A stretch of DNA of 64,000 bases from Cystobacter ferrugineus (GTDB lineage Bacteria > Myxococcota > Myxococcia > Myxococcales > Myxococcaceae), in the NCBI RefSeq assembly GCF_001887355.1, contig NZ_MPIN01000001.1, positions 186,001-250,000 on the forward strand, in the 5' to 3' direction. The notes below the pieces were generated by a model. That model made no database searches and was not told the DNA's origin. It saw only the letters and a program-made list of their open reading frames with translations. The position numbers and the translations under genes were made by a program. This document shows positions 8,667 to 19,226 of this stretch, piece by piece; the first letter of the stretch is position 1, and each line of letters begins with the position of its first letter.

Positions 8667-9039
8667 AGAGGCGGGAGACCCTATGTCCCCAGGCGGGACC
8701 CGAGAAGCGCGAACATGCACCGGGTACAGGGGGCCCGGGATCCGCCCGTTGCCCCTGGGGCGCACACCTGTCATGGGGTCTGATAAGATGCGTTATGTAA
8801 ACTAAGTGGATGGCCGGATGGGTCCTCATTGTGCGGCCCTCTCCCCGGCCCCTCCCCACCGCCTCCAGGCCGACTGGGTCGCGGATGAACCCGGTTCGTG
8901 TGCCGGAGCGCAATTGCGGGCACACCCCTGGAATCAACGTCCTGCTCGCGTGTTCGGCGGCCCGGAATTTTCGGGCGCTTGACGGCGACCCACGATTCCC
9001 GGAACAACTCCGCGCCCCTGCCGCCCCGAAAGGAAACCC
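8667..9039. other. Intergenic region between divergent genes
   Basis: 373 bases with no convincing gene. It separates the lipoprotein from the S46 peptidase and must hold both promoters. An AT-rich island (8781-8806, TGATAAGATGCGTTATGTAA) stands out in this GC-rich DNA, and a short hairpin (GCCCG/CGGGC, 8960-8976) lies about 65 bases before the peptidase. No hexamer pair was strong enough to call. Confidence 0.5.
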
Positions 9040-11124
9040 ATGAAGCGCCTGCTTCTCTCCGCCTGTTTGCTCGGCGCCGCTCCCGCGCTCGCCGACGAGG
9101 GCATGTGGACGTACAACAATTTCCCCTCCGCCACGGTCAAGGCGAAGTACGGCTTCGAGCCCACCCAGGAGTGGCTCGACACCGTCCGGTTGTCCTCGGC
9201 CCGCTTCGGCTACGGGTGCTCGGCGAGCTTCGTCTCCGCGGATGGTCTGGTGATGACGAATCACCACTGCGCCCGTGGCTGCATCCAGCAGCTGTCCACC
9301 GCCAAGAGGGATCTCATCGCCAACGGCTTCTACGCGAAGACTCCCGCCGAGGAGCTCCAATGCCCGGCCCTGGAGATCAACCAGCTCCAGGAAATCACCG
9401 ACGTCACCGAGCAGCTCAACACCGCCACCCGGGGCCTCACCGGCAAGGCCTACGCCGACAGCCTCAAGGCCGAGATGGCCAAGCTGGAGAAGGCCTGCAC
9501 CACGAGTGAGCAGGTCCGCTGCGATGTCGTGACCCTGTACCAGGGCGGCCGCTACAACCTCTACAAGTACCAGCGCTTCCAGGACGCGCGGCTCGTGTTC
9601 GCGCCCGAGCATGCGATCGCCTTCTTCGGCGGCGACCCGGACAACTTCGAGTTCCCCCGGTACGACCTGGACGTGGCGTTCGTGCGCGTCTACGGCAAGG
9701 ACGGCAAGCCCGCCCGGCCCAGCCACTACTTCAAGTGGTCCGAGCACGGCGCCAAGGAAGGCGAGCTCACCTTCATCTCGGGCCACCCGGGCAAGACCTC
9801 GCGCGGCCTCACCATCTCCCAGCTCGAGTTCCTCCGGGACGTGTCGCTGCCCCGGAATCTCTTCCGGCTCGCGGAGCTTCGCGGACTCGTCACCGAGTAC
9901 CAGAACCGCGGCGCCGAGCAGAAGCGCACCTCCAACAACCTCCTCTTCGGCGTGGAGAACAGCCTCAAGGCCAACAAGGGCAAGCTCGAGCAGCTCGCCG
10001 ACAAGAACTTCTTCGCCCAGAAGCTCGCCGCCGAGCAGGAGCTGCGCTCGAAGGTCAACGCGGATCCGAAGATGAAGGCCAAGTACGGCATGGCCTGGGA
10101 CGAGATCGCCCGCGCCCAGCAGACCTACCGCAACATCCTCAAGGAGTACGAGGCCCAGGAAGGCGGCCCGTACTCGCAGTTGTTCAACCTGGCGCGCACC
10201 CTGGTGCGGGCCGCCGACGAGCTGCCCAAGCCGGATGCCGAGCGGCTGCGGGGCTTCAACGACGCCAGCCTGCCCACCCTCAAGCTCCAGGCGATGAGCA
10301 AGGCGCCCATCTACCCGGAGCTGGAGGTGGCCCAGCTGACGTTCTCGCTCACCAAGATGCGTGAGGATCTCGGGCCGGATCACCCCTTCGTGAAGAAGGT
10401 GCTCGGCAAGGAGTCTCCGCGCACCCTGGCCACCCGGGTCGTCAAGGGCTCGAAGCTGGCCGACCTCAAGGTGCGCGAGCAGCTGTTCTCCGGTGGCAAG
10501 GCGGCCATCGCGGCCTCGAAGGATCCGATGATCCAGCTGGCGCTCCTGGTGGATCCCGATGCCCGCGCCATCCGTACCCGGTATGAGACCGAGGTCGAGG
10601 CAGTCATCCGCAAGAACAGCGAGCTGGTGGCCCAGGCCCGCTTCGACATCTACGGCACCAAGCTCTACCCGGATGCCACGGGCACCCTGCGCCTGTCCTT
10701 CGGCGCCGTGAAGGGCTACCCGGAGGATGGCAAGCAGGTGGCGCCCTTCACCTTCATGAGCGGTACCTTCGAGCACGCCACCGGTGAGGAGCCGTTCGCC
10801 CTGCCCAAGAGCTGGCTCGCCGCGCAGAAGCAGCTCTCGCCCAACACCCCGATGAACTTCGTCACCACCAACGACATCATCGGCGGCAACTCGGGCTCGC
10901 CCGTCATCAACCAGAACGCGGAGATCGTCGGCCTCGTCTTCGACGGCAACATCCAGTCGCTCGGCGGAGACTACGGCTACGACGAGACCGCCAACCGCGC
11001 CGTCTCCGTCCACAGCGACGCCCTCATCGAGGCGCTCCAGAAGGTCTACAAGGCCGATCGCATCGTCCAGGAGCTGCGTCCCGGCACCGCGTCCACCGGC
11101 AAGGGCGGCTCGGGTCTGCGGTAA
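9040..11124 (+). CDS. Secreted S46 dipeptidyl-peptidase (DPP7/DPP11 family)
   Basis: Serine exopeptidase releasing dipeptides from peptide N-termini, acting in the periplasm or at the surface. A Sec signal peptide (MKRLLLSACLLGAAPALA) precedes the mature chain. The chymotrypsin-like active site is visible as TNHHC (His about residue 76) and GGNSGSPV (Ser618). The residues after the Ser motif read FDGN; in characterised members Gly here accompanies a preference for hydrophobic P1 residues and Arg accompanies acidic P1, so DPP7-like specificity is inferred. 694 residues is a normal length. It fits the protein-degrading predatory lifestyle. Confidence 0.9.
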   Translation: MKRLLLSACLLGAAPALADEGMWTYNNFPSATVKAKYGFEPTQEWLDTVRLSSARFGYGCSASFVSADGLVMTNHHCARGCIQQLSTAKRDLIANGFYAKTPAEELQCPALEINQLQEITDVTEQLNTATRGLTGKAYADSLKAEMAKLEKACTTSEQVRCDVVTLYQGGRYNLYKYQRFQDARLVFAPEHAIAFFGGDPDNFEFPRYDLDVAFVRVYGKDGKPARPSHYFKWSEHGAKEGELTFISGHPGKTSRGLTISQLEFLRDVSLPRNLFRLAELRGLVTEYQNRGAEQKRTSNNLLFGVENSLKANKGKLEQLADKNFFAQKLAAEQELRSKVNADPKMKAKYGMAWDEIARAQQTYRNILKEYEAQEGGPYSQLFNLARTLVRAADELPKPDAERLRGFNDASLPTLKLQAMSKAPIYPELEVAQLTFSLTKMREDLGPDHPFVKKVLGKESPRTLATRVVKGSKLADLKVREQLFSGGKAAIAASKDPMIQLALLVDPDARAIRTRYETEVEAVIRKNSELVAQARFDIYGTKLYPDATGTLRLSFGAVKGYPEDGKQVAPFTFMSGTFEHATGEEPFALPKSWLAAQKQLSPNTPMNFVTTNDIIGGNSGSPVINQNAEIVGLVFDGNIQSLGGDYGYDETANRAVSVHSDALIEALQKVYKADRIVQELRPGTASTGKGGSGLR

Positions 11125-11148
11125 GTCCGCCGCCTCCTCGCGGACAAA

Positions 11149-11206
11149 AGAAGACAAAATGAAGGGGCTGCCCGGTGTGACCTGGGCAGCCCCTTTGTTT
11201 TTGTCT
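11149..11206. terminator. Bidirectional intrinsic terminator
   Basis: A perfect 10-bp stem (GGGGCTGCCC 11164-11173 with GGGCAGCCCC 11184-11193) is followed by TTTGTTTTTG on the plus strand. On the left, GACAAAA can extend the pairing and gives an AT-rich tract for the opposite strand. It serves the convergent S46 peptidase and guaA genes. Confidence 0.85.
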
Positions 11207-11226
11207 CCGAACTTTTGTCTTCCGCC

Positions 11227-12792
11227 CTACTCCCACTCGATCGTCGCGGGCGGCTTGGAGGACACGTCGTAGACGACGCGGTTGATGCCGCGCACCTCGT
11301 TGGTGATGCGCGTGGAGATGCGCTCGAGCACCGGGTACGGCAGCCGCGCCCAGTCCGCCGTCATGCCGTCCACGCTCGTCACCGCGCGCAGCACGCACGT
11401 GGACTCGTAGGTGCGCTCGTCACCCATGACGCCCACGCTCTGCACCGGCAGCAGCACCGCGAACGCCTGCCACAGCTCCCGGTACAGCCCCGCGTCCCGG
11501 ATCTCCTGCTGGACGATGGCGTCCGCGCGGCGCACCAGCGCCAGGCGCTCCTCGGTGATTTCCCCCAGCACCCGGATGGCCAGGCCTGGCCCCGGGAACG
11601 GCTGCCGGGACACCATTTCCTCCGGCAGCCCCAGCTCGCGGCCCAGCACGCGCACCTCGTCCTTGAACAGCTCGCGCAAGGGCTCCACCAGCTTGAGGTT
11701 CATCTTCTCCGGCAGGCCGCCCACGTTGTGGTGGCTCTTGATGGTGACGGACGGGCCCTTGTACGACACGGACTCGATCACGTCCGGGTACAGCGTGCCC
11801 TGGGCGAGGAACTCCGCGCCCTGCACCTGCTGCGCCGCCTCCTCGAACACCGCGATGAACTCGCGGCCGATCGTCTTGCGCTTCTTCTCGGGATCCGTGA
11901 CACCCGCGAGCTTGCCGAGGAAGCGCTCGCGCGCGTCCACCGTCTTGAGCGGCACGTGGAAGCGATCCACGAAGAGCGCCTCCACCTGCGCGCGCTCGTC
12001 CTGCCTGAGCAGCCCGTTGTCCACGAAGATGCACTGCAGCCGCGCGCCGATCGCCCGGTGCAACAGCAGCGCCGCCACCGAGCTGTCCACGCCACCCGAC
12101 AGGCCACAGATGACCCGGCCGTGCTCGCCCACCTGGCGGCGGATGGCCTCCTGCGCCTCCTCGATGAAGCCCTTCATCGTCCAGCTCCCGCTCACCTTGC
12201 AGTCGGTGAACAGGAAGGCGCGCAGCATCTCCTTGCCCACCGGGGTGTGCACCACCTCGGGATGGAACTGCAGCCCGTAGATGGGACGGGTGCGGTGCGC
12301 CGCCGCCGCGAAGGGCGAGTTGCTGCTGCGGCCAATGGATTCGAAGTCCGGAGGCAGCGCATCCACCCGGTCTCCGTGGCTCATCCACACCTTCACCCGC
12401 TCGCCCACGCCGAACGCCGCCAGGGGCCCGCGGGGCGTGAGCACCTCCACCTCCGCCGCCCCGAACTCGCGGTGCGCCGAGCGATCCACCCTGCCGCCCA
12501 ATAGTTTGGACAACAATTGGAGCCCGTAGCAGATGCCCAGCACCGGCACCCCGGCTTCGAAGACGAAGGCATCACACCGGGGCGAGCCCTCCTCCTCCAC
12601 CGAGGCCGGGCCTCCCGACAGGATGATGCCGCGCGGGGCGAAGCGGCGGATCTCCTCGGCTGGCAGGTCCGGCCGGTGAATCTCACAGTACACACCGAGT
12701 TCTCTTACCCGGCGCGCGATGAGCTGCGTGTACTGACTGCCGAAGTCGAGGATGAGGATTTTCTCTGCGTGGATATCCACCACACTCTCCAT
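11227..12792 (-). CDS. guaA: GMP synthase (glutamine-hydrolysing)
   Basis: Converts XMP to GMP with ATP and glutamine, the last step of guanylate synthesis. The N-terminal class I amidotransferase domain shows the nucleophile Cys88 in GICYGLQ and the His/Glu pair in QFHPEV near residue 180. The ATP-pyrophosphatase domain has the P-loop GLSGGVDSS. The C-terminal dimerisation domain ends in [18 protein letters not shown], typical of GuaA. 521 residues, starting at the ATG before the divergent promoter region. guaB lies about 0.7 kb away on the same strand, with one divergent lipoprotein between. Confidence 0.97.
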   Translation of the reverse strand: MESVVDIHAEKILILDFGSQYTQLIARRVRELGVYCEIHRPDLPAEEIRRFAPRGIILSGGPASVEEEGSPRCDAFVFEAGVPVLGICYGLQLLSKLLGGRVDRSAHREFGAAEVEVLTPRGPLAAFGVGERVKVWMSHGDRVDALPPDFESIGRSSNSPFAAAAHRTRPIYGLQFHPEVVHTPVGKEMLRAFLFTDCKVSGSWTMKGFIEEAQEAIRRQVGEHGRVICGLSGGVDSSVAALLLHRAIGARLQCIFVDNGLLRQDERAQVEALFVDRFHVPLKTVDARERFLGKLAGVTDPEKKRKTIGREFIAVFEEAAQQVQGAEFLAQGTLYPDVIESVSYKGPSVTIKSHHNVGGLPEKMNLKLVEPLRELFKDEVRVLGRELGLPEEMVSRQPFPGPGLAIRVLGEITEERLALVRRADAIVQQEIRDAGLYRELWQAFAVLLPVQSVGVMGDERTYESTCVLRAVTSVDGMTADWARLPYPVLERISTRITNEVRGINRVVYDVSSKPPATIEWE

Positions 12793-12804
12793 GGGATGCG
12801 CGCG

Positions 12805-12833
12805 TTGACGGATGCGGCCCTTACCGCTAGAAA
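12805..12833 (+). promoter_or_regulatory. Promoter for the lipoprotein gene at 12877
   Basis: TTGACG (12805-12810) and TAGAAA (12828-12833) are spaced by 17 bases, giving a leader of about 37 bases before the ATG at 12877. It overlaps the guaA promoter candidate on the opposite strand. Confidence 0.55.
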
Positions 12834-12847
12834 CTTTCGGAAATCAA
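12818..12847 (-). promoter_or_regulatory. Candidate promoter for guaA
   Basis: On the minus strand TTGATT (12847-12842) and TAAGGG (12823-12818) are 18 bases apart, about 25 bases before the guaA ATG. The sequence TAAGGGCC is shared with candidate promoters of miaB and the thiolase gene. Confidence 0.4.
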
Positions 12848-12876
12848 CCTTTAAGTCCCGCTCGAAGAGGTCCTGG

Positions 12877-13476
12877 ATGCGCCTGCCCGCCGTTGCAACC
12901 GTCTTGTTGCTGTCCACCACCGGTTGCGTGAAGGAAATCTCCTCGGATGAGCGCCTGGATCGCGAAACGGAGTTCCTGCAGGCCCGTGGCACGCCGGACG
13001 CCGCCGAGCTGGGCAAGGTGCACTGCGACGACACGGGCGATGCCCTCACCCAGGCGCGCAACGTCAACCGTCCCGAGACCGACCGGGTGATGAGCTACAT
13101 CGAGCTCTACGCCTCGCTGCTCAAGCGCAACGCCACCTTCGACGAGGCGATGACGCGCAACCCGGACCTCAACTACACCGAGGGCAGCCAGAAGCTCGTG
13201 GCCGCCCGGAACAACTGCATCCAGCAGGCCGCGGACGTGAAGGTGGAGTTCGAAACCTACGTGCGTGAGCTCGTGAGCGTGCCCACCGTGCAGGAAATCA
13301 AGGGCGGCAACACCGTCATCGTGGCCCGGCTGGACTTCAACACCTTGCGCCAGGCCATCGACACGCTCAATACCGAGGACAAGGAGCAGCTGCTGGCCCG
13401 GGTACTCACCGCCGAGAAGCAGGTAGCGCCCGCTGGTGGTGACGAAGAGCCCGCCCCCCGCCGGCGCGGCAAGTAG
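12877..13476 (+). CDS. Lipoprotein of unknown function
   Basis: 199 residues starting [17 protein letters not shown], a lipoprotein signal with Cys17. The mature chain is predicted helical and charged, with two isolated cysteines (VHCDD, RNNCIQQ) and a basic tail RRRGK. The frame opens at 12517 inside guaA antisense; the ATG at 12877 with GAAGAGG upstream is the supported start. It lies between guaA and guaB, both convergent or divergent to it. No family recognised. Confidence 0.7.
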   Translation: MRLPAVATVLLLSTTGCVKEISSDERLDRETEFLQARGTPDAAELGKVHCDDTGDALTQARNVNRPETDRVMSYIELYASLLKRNATFDEAMTRNPDLNYTEGSQKLVAARNNCIQQAADVKVEFETYVRELVSVPTVQEIKGGNTVIVARLDFNTLRQAIDTLNTEDKEQLLARVLTAEKQVAPAGGDEEPAPRRRGK

Positions 13477-13508
13477 CCGCCGCGCCGCACGGCTCCTCCT
13501 CCCGCGCC

Positions 13509-15089
<1,581 letters not shown>

Positions 15090-15842
15090 TCACTCGCGGA
15101 TGCGCAGGCCCTCAGAGCCCGAGGACTTCTCGAAGACGGGGGCACTGGCCGAGGGAGCCTCGGACGCCATGCCCGTGAGCAGGTGGGCCGACAGCGACGA
15201 GGGCTTCACGGCGGCCTTGAGCGCCTCGGCGCGCAGGGCGCCAAGCCGCTTGCGCCACAGGAACGCACCCAAGCCCACCACCACGAGGCCACCCACCACC
15301 ACGAGCTGCCCTTCCTTCATCCGATCGATGGCGTAGTCGAGCTTGTCGCCGAAGTGGAAGCCCAGCCACACGAAGAAGGGCGCGGACAGGAGCGCCGCGA
15401 GCCCATCCCAGAAGATGAAGCGGGCGTAGGACATGCCGGCCGAGCCGGCGGTGAAGTACGTCACCGCGCGCACGCCAGGCAGGAAGCGGGCGATCATCAC
15501 GATCTTCTGCCCGTGCAGGGCGAAGAGCCCCTCCACCCGGGCGCGCTTCTCGGGCGTGACGACACGGGCCAGAAAGCCCGTGGGCGAGCGGCCCACCTTC
15601 GAGCCCAACCGGCGGCCCGCCAGGAAGATGAGGCTGTCGCCCACGAGGATGCCGCCGAAGCCGATCAACATCATGCCGGCCAGGCTGGCCGCGCCCTTGT
15701 GGGCGAGGAAGCCACCCAGGATGAGCGAGATGTCCTCGGGCAGGGGCACTCCCAGGCCACACGCCACCAGGATTCCGAACACGGTGAGGTAGGCGAGAAC
15801 GCCGTGGGTACTGCCCAGCAAGTTGGTGAGGAATTCTTGCAC
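15090..15842 (-). CDS. DedA-family membrane protein
   Basis: Polytopic inner-membrane protein of the DedA/SNARE-associated family; bacterial members are linked to lipid (undecaprenyl-phosphate or phospholipid) transport and envelope stability. Family marks are the acidic motif [14 protein letters not shown], the loop [13 protein letters not shown], and [18 protein letters not shown] with its conserved Arg and Pro-Gly. About five hydrophobic segments are visible and the last 45 residues form a soluble Ser/Ala-rich tail. 250 residues from the ATG at 15842. Function in this organism is not evident from neighbours. Confidence 0.8.
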   Translation of the reverse strand: MQEFLTNLLGSTHGVLAYLTVFGILVACGLGVPLPEDISLILGGFLAHKGAASLAGMMLIGFGGILVGDSLIFLAGRRLGSKVGRSPTGFLARVVTPEKRARVEGLFALHGQKIVMIARFLPGVRAVTYFTAGSAGMSYARFIFWDGLAALLSAPFFVWLGFHFGDKLDYAIDRMKEGQLVVVGGLVVVGLGAFLWRKRLGALRAEALKAAVKPSSLSAHLLTGMASEAPSASAPVFEKSSGSEGLRIRE

Positions 15843-16198
15843 GCTCGTCTCTCTTCGCTTCCGTGGACGCCCCGGACACTACCGGCGCCGCCCTTGAAAC
15901 GCCCACGCATCAACCACGCCTGTTTCGCGAAAACTCCGGGACCGCCTCCAGGATAGCGCTCATGCCTGTCCGCTCGCTCTTTTCCATGGAGACGTCCTGC
16001 TCCCCGCCGAGGAGCAACCAGGCGCTCGCGCCCTCTTTCCCGCGGCGTCTTCCCGGGAAAAGGGCTGGAGGAGGTAGGCCCAGGTAGCAGCCACCGACCG
16101 CCCTGTACGCCAGGAACTTCCCGTCACGCACACGCTCCGCTCCACCCTGGGCACATCGCCGCGGACGGAAGGTAGCACGGAGCGCAAGGGGGAGCGGG
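15843..16198. other. Intergenic region upstream of dedA
   Basis: 356 bases without a gene I can support. Short frames exist on both strands (for example minus 16131-15910, containing DGKFLAYRAVGGCYLGL), but none has a convincing ribosome-binding site or family similarity. It should contain the dedA promoter and the 3' end of the miaB-gCA-CNBD transcript. Confidence 0.4.
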
Positions 16199-16654
16199 TC
16201 ACGGTTTGCCCACGAGCGACTTCATGGCGCCCTGGTTGTCGCGGACCTTCTGGCTGAAGTGGAGGATGACGCTCATCAGGAGCTTCACACAGGCCTGGGG
16301 CTTCTGGGTGGTGAGCTTCTGGAAGTCCGCGTGGCGGATCTCCACGGCGAGCACATCGGTGAGGGCGGTGGCGGTGCACAGCCGCTCCCCCTTCTGGATG
16401 AGGGCGAGCTCGCCCAGGGGCTCGCCGCCCCCCACCTCGGCGAGCGCCACTTCTCCGCCCGCGGGGCTCCTGGCGCTCAAGCGCACCGAGCCCTCGTGGA
16501 TGATGAAGAGCGATTCGCCGGCACGCCCTTCCTGAAAGAGGGCCGAGCCCTTGGGAAAGGCCCGGGAGACCCCGATGGCGGCGAAAATCTGGATGCCGAC
16601 GTCGGAAAAGTCCTTGAAGAGCGGGCACGCCTTGAGTGCGGCTGCGACCTCCAT
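16199..16654 (-). CDS. Cyclic nucleotide-binding domain protein
   Basis: Single-domain CRP/FNR-type sensor fold without a DNA-binding domain. The beta-roll with the phosphate-binding-cassette-like segment GGGEPLGELALIQKGERLCTATA spans residues about 30-120, and a C-terminal helical part follows. The cassette is close to the canonical FGE.AL pattern but has Cys-Thr where cAMP-binding members have Arg-Ser/Thr, so ligand identity is open. ATG at 16654 gives 151 residues; a GTG at 16672 would add six. It lies 41 bases after the carbonic-anhydrase-like gene and is probably co-transcribed. Confidence 0.75.
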   Translation of the reverse strand: MEVAAALKACPLFKDFSDVGIQIFAAIGVSRAFPKGSALFQEGRAGESLFIIHEGSVRLSARSPAGGEVALAEVGGGEPLGELALIQKGERLCTATALTDVLAVEIRHADFQKLTTQKPQACVKLLMSVILHFSQKVRDNQGAMKSLVGKP

Positions 16655-16695
16655 GAGGAGGGGTCCTAGCACGCGGGGGAGCGCACGTCACTTCG

Positions 16696-17208
16696 TTAGC
16701 GGCTGGCGCGGTGCTCGCCGGCGGTCTCCACGTAGTGCCGGGCGGACTCGAGCAGGAAGGTGCGCTCCTCGGGGGTGAGCGGCCGCTTGACCTTGCCGGG
16801 CGAGCCCACCACGAGCGAGCCCGGGGGAATCTTCGTCCCGGGCGTCAAGAGCGTCCCCGCGCCGATGATGCAGTCCTCGCCGATCTCCACGTCGTCCATG
16901 ACGATGGCGCCCATGCCCACCAGCACGCGGTGGCCCACCCGGCAGCCATGCAGAATCACCCGGTGCCCCACCGTCACGTCATCCCCGATGACCGTCTCGG
17001 TCTGGCCGGTGACGTGGATCATCGTGAGATCCTGGATGTTGGTGCGCTGGCCGATGCGGATGCCGTTCACGTCCCCGCGCAGCACCGAGTTGAACCACAC
17101 CGAGCTGTCCTCCCCCAGCTCCACGTCACCGATGACCTGCGCCGACTCCTCGATGAAGCAGCTCGGGTGGATGCGCGGGGATTGATCACGAAAGCGGCGC
17201 AGGGCCAT
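16696..17208 (-). CDS. Gamma carbonic anhydrase-like protein (left-handed beta-helix)
   Basis: Trimeric hexapeptide-repeat protein of the YrdA/PaaY/gamma-CA family. Repeated I-G-x4 units (VIGDVELGEDSSVWF, VEIGEDCIIGAG) form the beta-helix, and the three metal-ligand histidines are visible in MIHVTG and GHRVILHG (HxxxxH). The protein is 170 residues from the ATG at 17208. Members may hydrate CO2 or act as acyltransferase-like proteins, so activity is unproven. It sits 32 bases downstream of miaB. Confidence 0.82.
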   Translation of the reverse strand: MALRRFRDQSPRIHPSCFIEESAQVIGDVELGEDSSVWFNSVLRGDVNGIRIGQRTNIQDLTMIHVTGQTETVIGDDVTVGHRVILHGCRVGHRVLVGMGAIVMDDVEIGEDCIIGAGTLLTPGTKIPPGSLVVGSPGKVKRPLTPEERTFLLESARHYVETAGEHRASR

Positions 17209-17240
17209 GACAGGACACCTCGGGAGGGGGGAACGGACTT

Positions 17241-18623
17241 TCAGGCGACGACGCAGGACTCGGCGGGCTGGGGCAGCTCGGCGGGCGGCATCACCGTGGG
17301 CGGGCTGAGCACCGCGAGCTGCTTGCCGGCGAGCTGGTTGGGCGTGGCGCTCTCCACCTTCACCTTCACGAAGGCACCCGCCGGGGCGTCTCCGTCGAAG
17401 TTCACCGTGCGGTTCTCCGCCGTGCGGCCAAAGCGCTTGAGCGGGTTGTAGCGCGAGGGGCCTTCCACCAGCACCTCCACCTCCTGGCCCACCAGCGCCT
17501 GGGTGATCTCTCCGCTGATGCGCCGCTGGATCTTCTGCAGCCGCTCCAGCCGCTCGATCTTCACCTCGTGAGGCACCGGGCCCCACTCGTTCTCGCGCAG
17601 CGCCGCGCCCGTCTTCGGCCGGGGGCTGTAGATGAAGGAGAACTGGTTGTCGTAGCGCACCTGCTCGGTGAGCGCGAGCGTGAGGGCGAAGTCCTCCTCC
17701 GTCTCCCCGGGGAAGCCCACGATGATGTCCGTGGTCATCGCGATGCCCGGACGCGCCGCGCGCAGCTTGCCCAGCCGCTCGAGGTACTCCGCCACCGTGT
17801 AGTCGCGCCGCATCCGCTTGAGCACCGGATTGGAGCCGCTCTGCACCGGCAGGTGGAAGTGCGGGCAGATCTTCGGCTGGATGCGGAAGGCCTCGATGAG
17901 CTCGTCGGACAGGTCGTGCGGGTGGCTCGTGGTGAAGCGCACGCGCTCGATGCCCGGCACCTCCGCGCAGCGCAGGAGCAGTTGCGCGAAGCTCACCCCG
18001 CCCTGGTACGAGTTCACGTTCTGCCCGATGAGCGTCACCTCGCGCACGCCCACCTGGGCGAGGCTCGCCACCTCGGTGAGCACGTCCGGGAAGGGCCGGC
18101 TCACCTCGCGGCCACGCGTGTGCGGCACCACGCAGAAGGAGCACACGTTGTCGCAGCCCTTCATCACCGTGACGAACTCCGTCACCTTGCCCCGGCTCGT
18201 CTCGGGGTCCGCGCGCGGGAAGACGTACTCCTCGGAGTCCACCCAGGCCGTCTCCACCACGCGCTCGCGCTCGCCCTTCACCCGGCCGATGATGTCCGGC
18301 AGCTTGGCGATGGAGTCCGGACCGAAGACGAAGTCCAGGTAGGGCACCTTCTTGAGCAGCTTCTCCTTCTCCTGCTGCGCCACGCACCCGCCCACGCCCA
18401 GGAGCGTGCCGCGGGCGAGCTTCACCGTGCGGTAGCGGCCCAGGGCGGAGAGCATCTTGTCCTCGGCCTTCTCGCGGATGGAGCAGGTGTTGAGGATGAT
18501 GAGGTCCGCCTCCTCCGCCACCGGCGTCGGGCGGTAGTCGAGCAAGCCCAGCACCTCGCCCATCCGCATCGAGTCGTTGACGTTCATCTGGCAGCCGAAG
18601 GTGTGGATGAAGTAGCGCTTCAT
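17241..18623 (-). CDS. miaB: tRNA-2-methylthio-N6-dimethylallyladenosine synthase
   Basis: Radical-SAM methylthiotransferase that adds the 2-methylthio group to i6A37 of tRNAs reading UNN codons. The N-terminal cluster ligands are Cys11, Cys47 and Cys80, and the radical-SAM motif is CDNVCSFC (Cys157, 161, 164). A C-terminal TRAM domain (TQALVGQEVEVLVEG onward) binds tRNA. 460 residues, starting MKRYFIHTFGCQMN. First gene of a run with the gamma-CA and cyclic nucleotide-binding genes. Confidence 0.95.
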   Translation of the reverse strand: MKRYFIHTFGCQMNVNDSMRMGEVLGLLDYRPTPVAEEADLIILNTCSIREKAEDKMLSALGRYRTVKLARGTLLGVGGCVAQQEKEKLLKKVPYLDFVFGPDSIAKLPDIIGRVKGERERVVETAWVDSEEYVFPRADPETSRGKVTEFVTVMKGCDNVCSFCVVPHTRGREVSRPFPDVLTEVASLAQVGVREVTLIGQNVNSYQGGVSFAQLLLRCAEVPGIERVRFTTSHPHDLSDELIEAFRIQPKICPHFHLPVQSGSNPVLKRMRRDYTVAEYLERLGKLRAARPGIAMTTDIIVGFPGETEEDFALTLALTEQVRYDNQFSFIYSPRPKTGAALRENEWGPVPHEVKIERLERLQKIQRRISGEITQALVGQEVEVLVEGPSRYNPLKRFGRTAENRTVNFDGDAPAGAFVKVKVESATPNQLAGKQLAVLSPPTVMPPAELPQPAESCVVA

Positions 18624-18647
18624 GGGTCTTTCCGTATGAAGAACGGG

Positions 18648-18678
18648 CCCTTATCCGACGGGGCCCGGCGGATTGCAA
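18648..18678 (-). promoter_or_regulatory. Candidate promoter for miaB
   Basis: Minus-strand TTGCAA (18678-18673) and TAAGGG (18653-18648), spacer 19, about 25 bases before the miaB ATG. The TAAGGGCC core matches the guaA and thiolase candidates. Confidence 0.35.
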
Positions 18679-18707
18679 CACCCGGGGCGGGCGGGCACGC
18701 GGGCGCT

Positions 18708-19211
18708 TCAGGCCCGGGTCAGTGCCCGCTGCATCCGGGCATGCAGGGCCACCAGGTGCTCCTCGTGGGGGGCGAGCAGCTCCAACGACTCCTGGCCATG
18801 GCGCCGGGCCAGGGGCTCCAGGTCCTCGATCCGGCGCAGCTCGGTGCGCGCCTTGGCCGCCTTCTCCGCGGACGCGGCGTCCGCCTGGGCCTCCAGCTCC
18901 ACGAGCCGGGTGCGCAGCCGACGCGCGGTCCAGCGCTGGCCACAGTAGGCGCGCAGCAGCACCGTGCCCAGCTCCACCCGCTTCACGTCCAGTCCGGAGG
19001 CCTCCAGGCCCGCCTGGTGGGCGTCGGCCACCGCTTCCGGCCCTCCCGAGGGACCCTCGACCCGGGCGAGGAAGGCTTCCTGGTAGCGGATGAGCCCCTG
19101 GAGCTCCTCCTCGGTGAGGGGGTGGGCGGACAGCCGCAGCGTGCGCGAATCGATCGCCTCCATGGCTCCGGAGGGGGTCGCGTCGAGGTCATCGAACATG
19201 GAAGGGGACAT
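18708..19211 (-). CDS. Hypothetical protein following the VWA gene
   Basis: 167 residues, soluble and strongly helical, rich in Ala, Glu, Arg and Leu, with a likely coiled-coil segment (WTARRLRTRLVELEAQADAA). No signal peptide or known motif. The ATG at 19211 is preceded by GGAGAGG. It starts 15 bases after the VWA protein stop, so the two are probably co-transcribed and may act together. Family not recognised. Confidence 0.65.
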   Translation of the reverse strand: MSPSMFDDLDATPSGAMEAIDSRTLRLSAHPLTEEELQGLIRYQEAFLARVEGPSGGPEAVADAHQAGLEASGLDVKRVELGTVLLRAYCGQRWTARRLRTRLVELEAQADAASAEKAAKARTELRRIEDLEPLARRHGQESLELLAPHEEHLVALHARMQRALTRA

Positions 19212-19226
19212 GGGGCCTCTCCTGGG

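Noticed and set aside
8371-11157. 928-residue minus-strand frame over the S46 peptidase
   Set aside because: It is a shadow of a confidently assigned gene; the protein is repetitive Gly/Val/Leu/Glu sequence without motifs.
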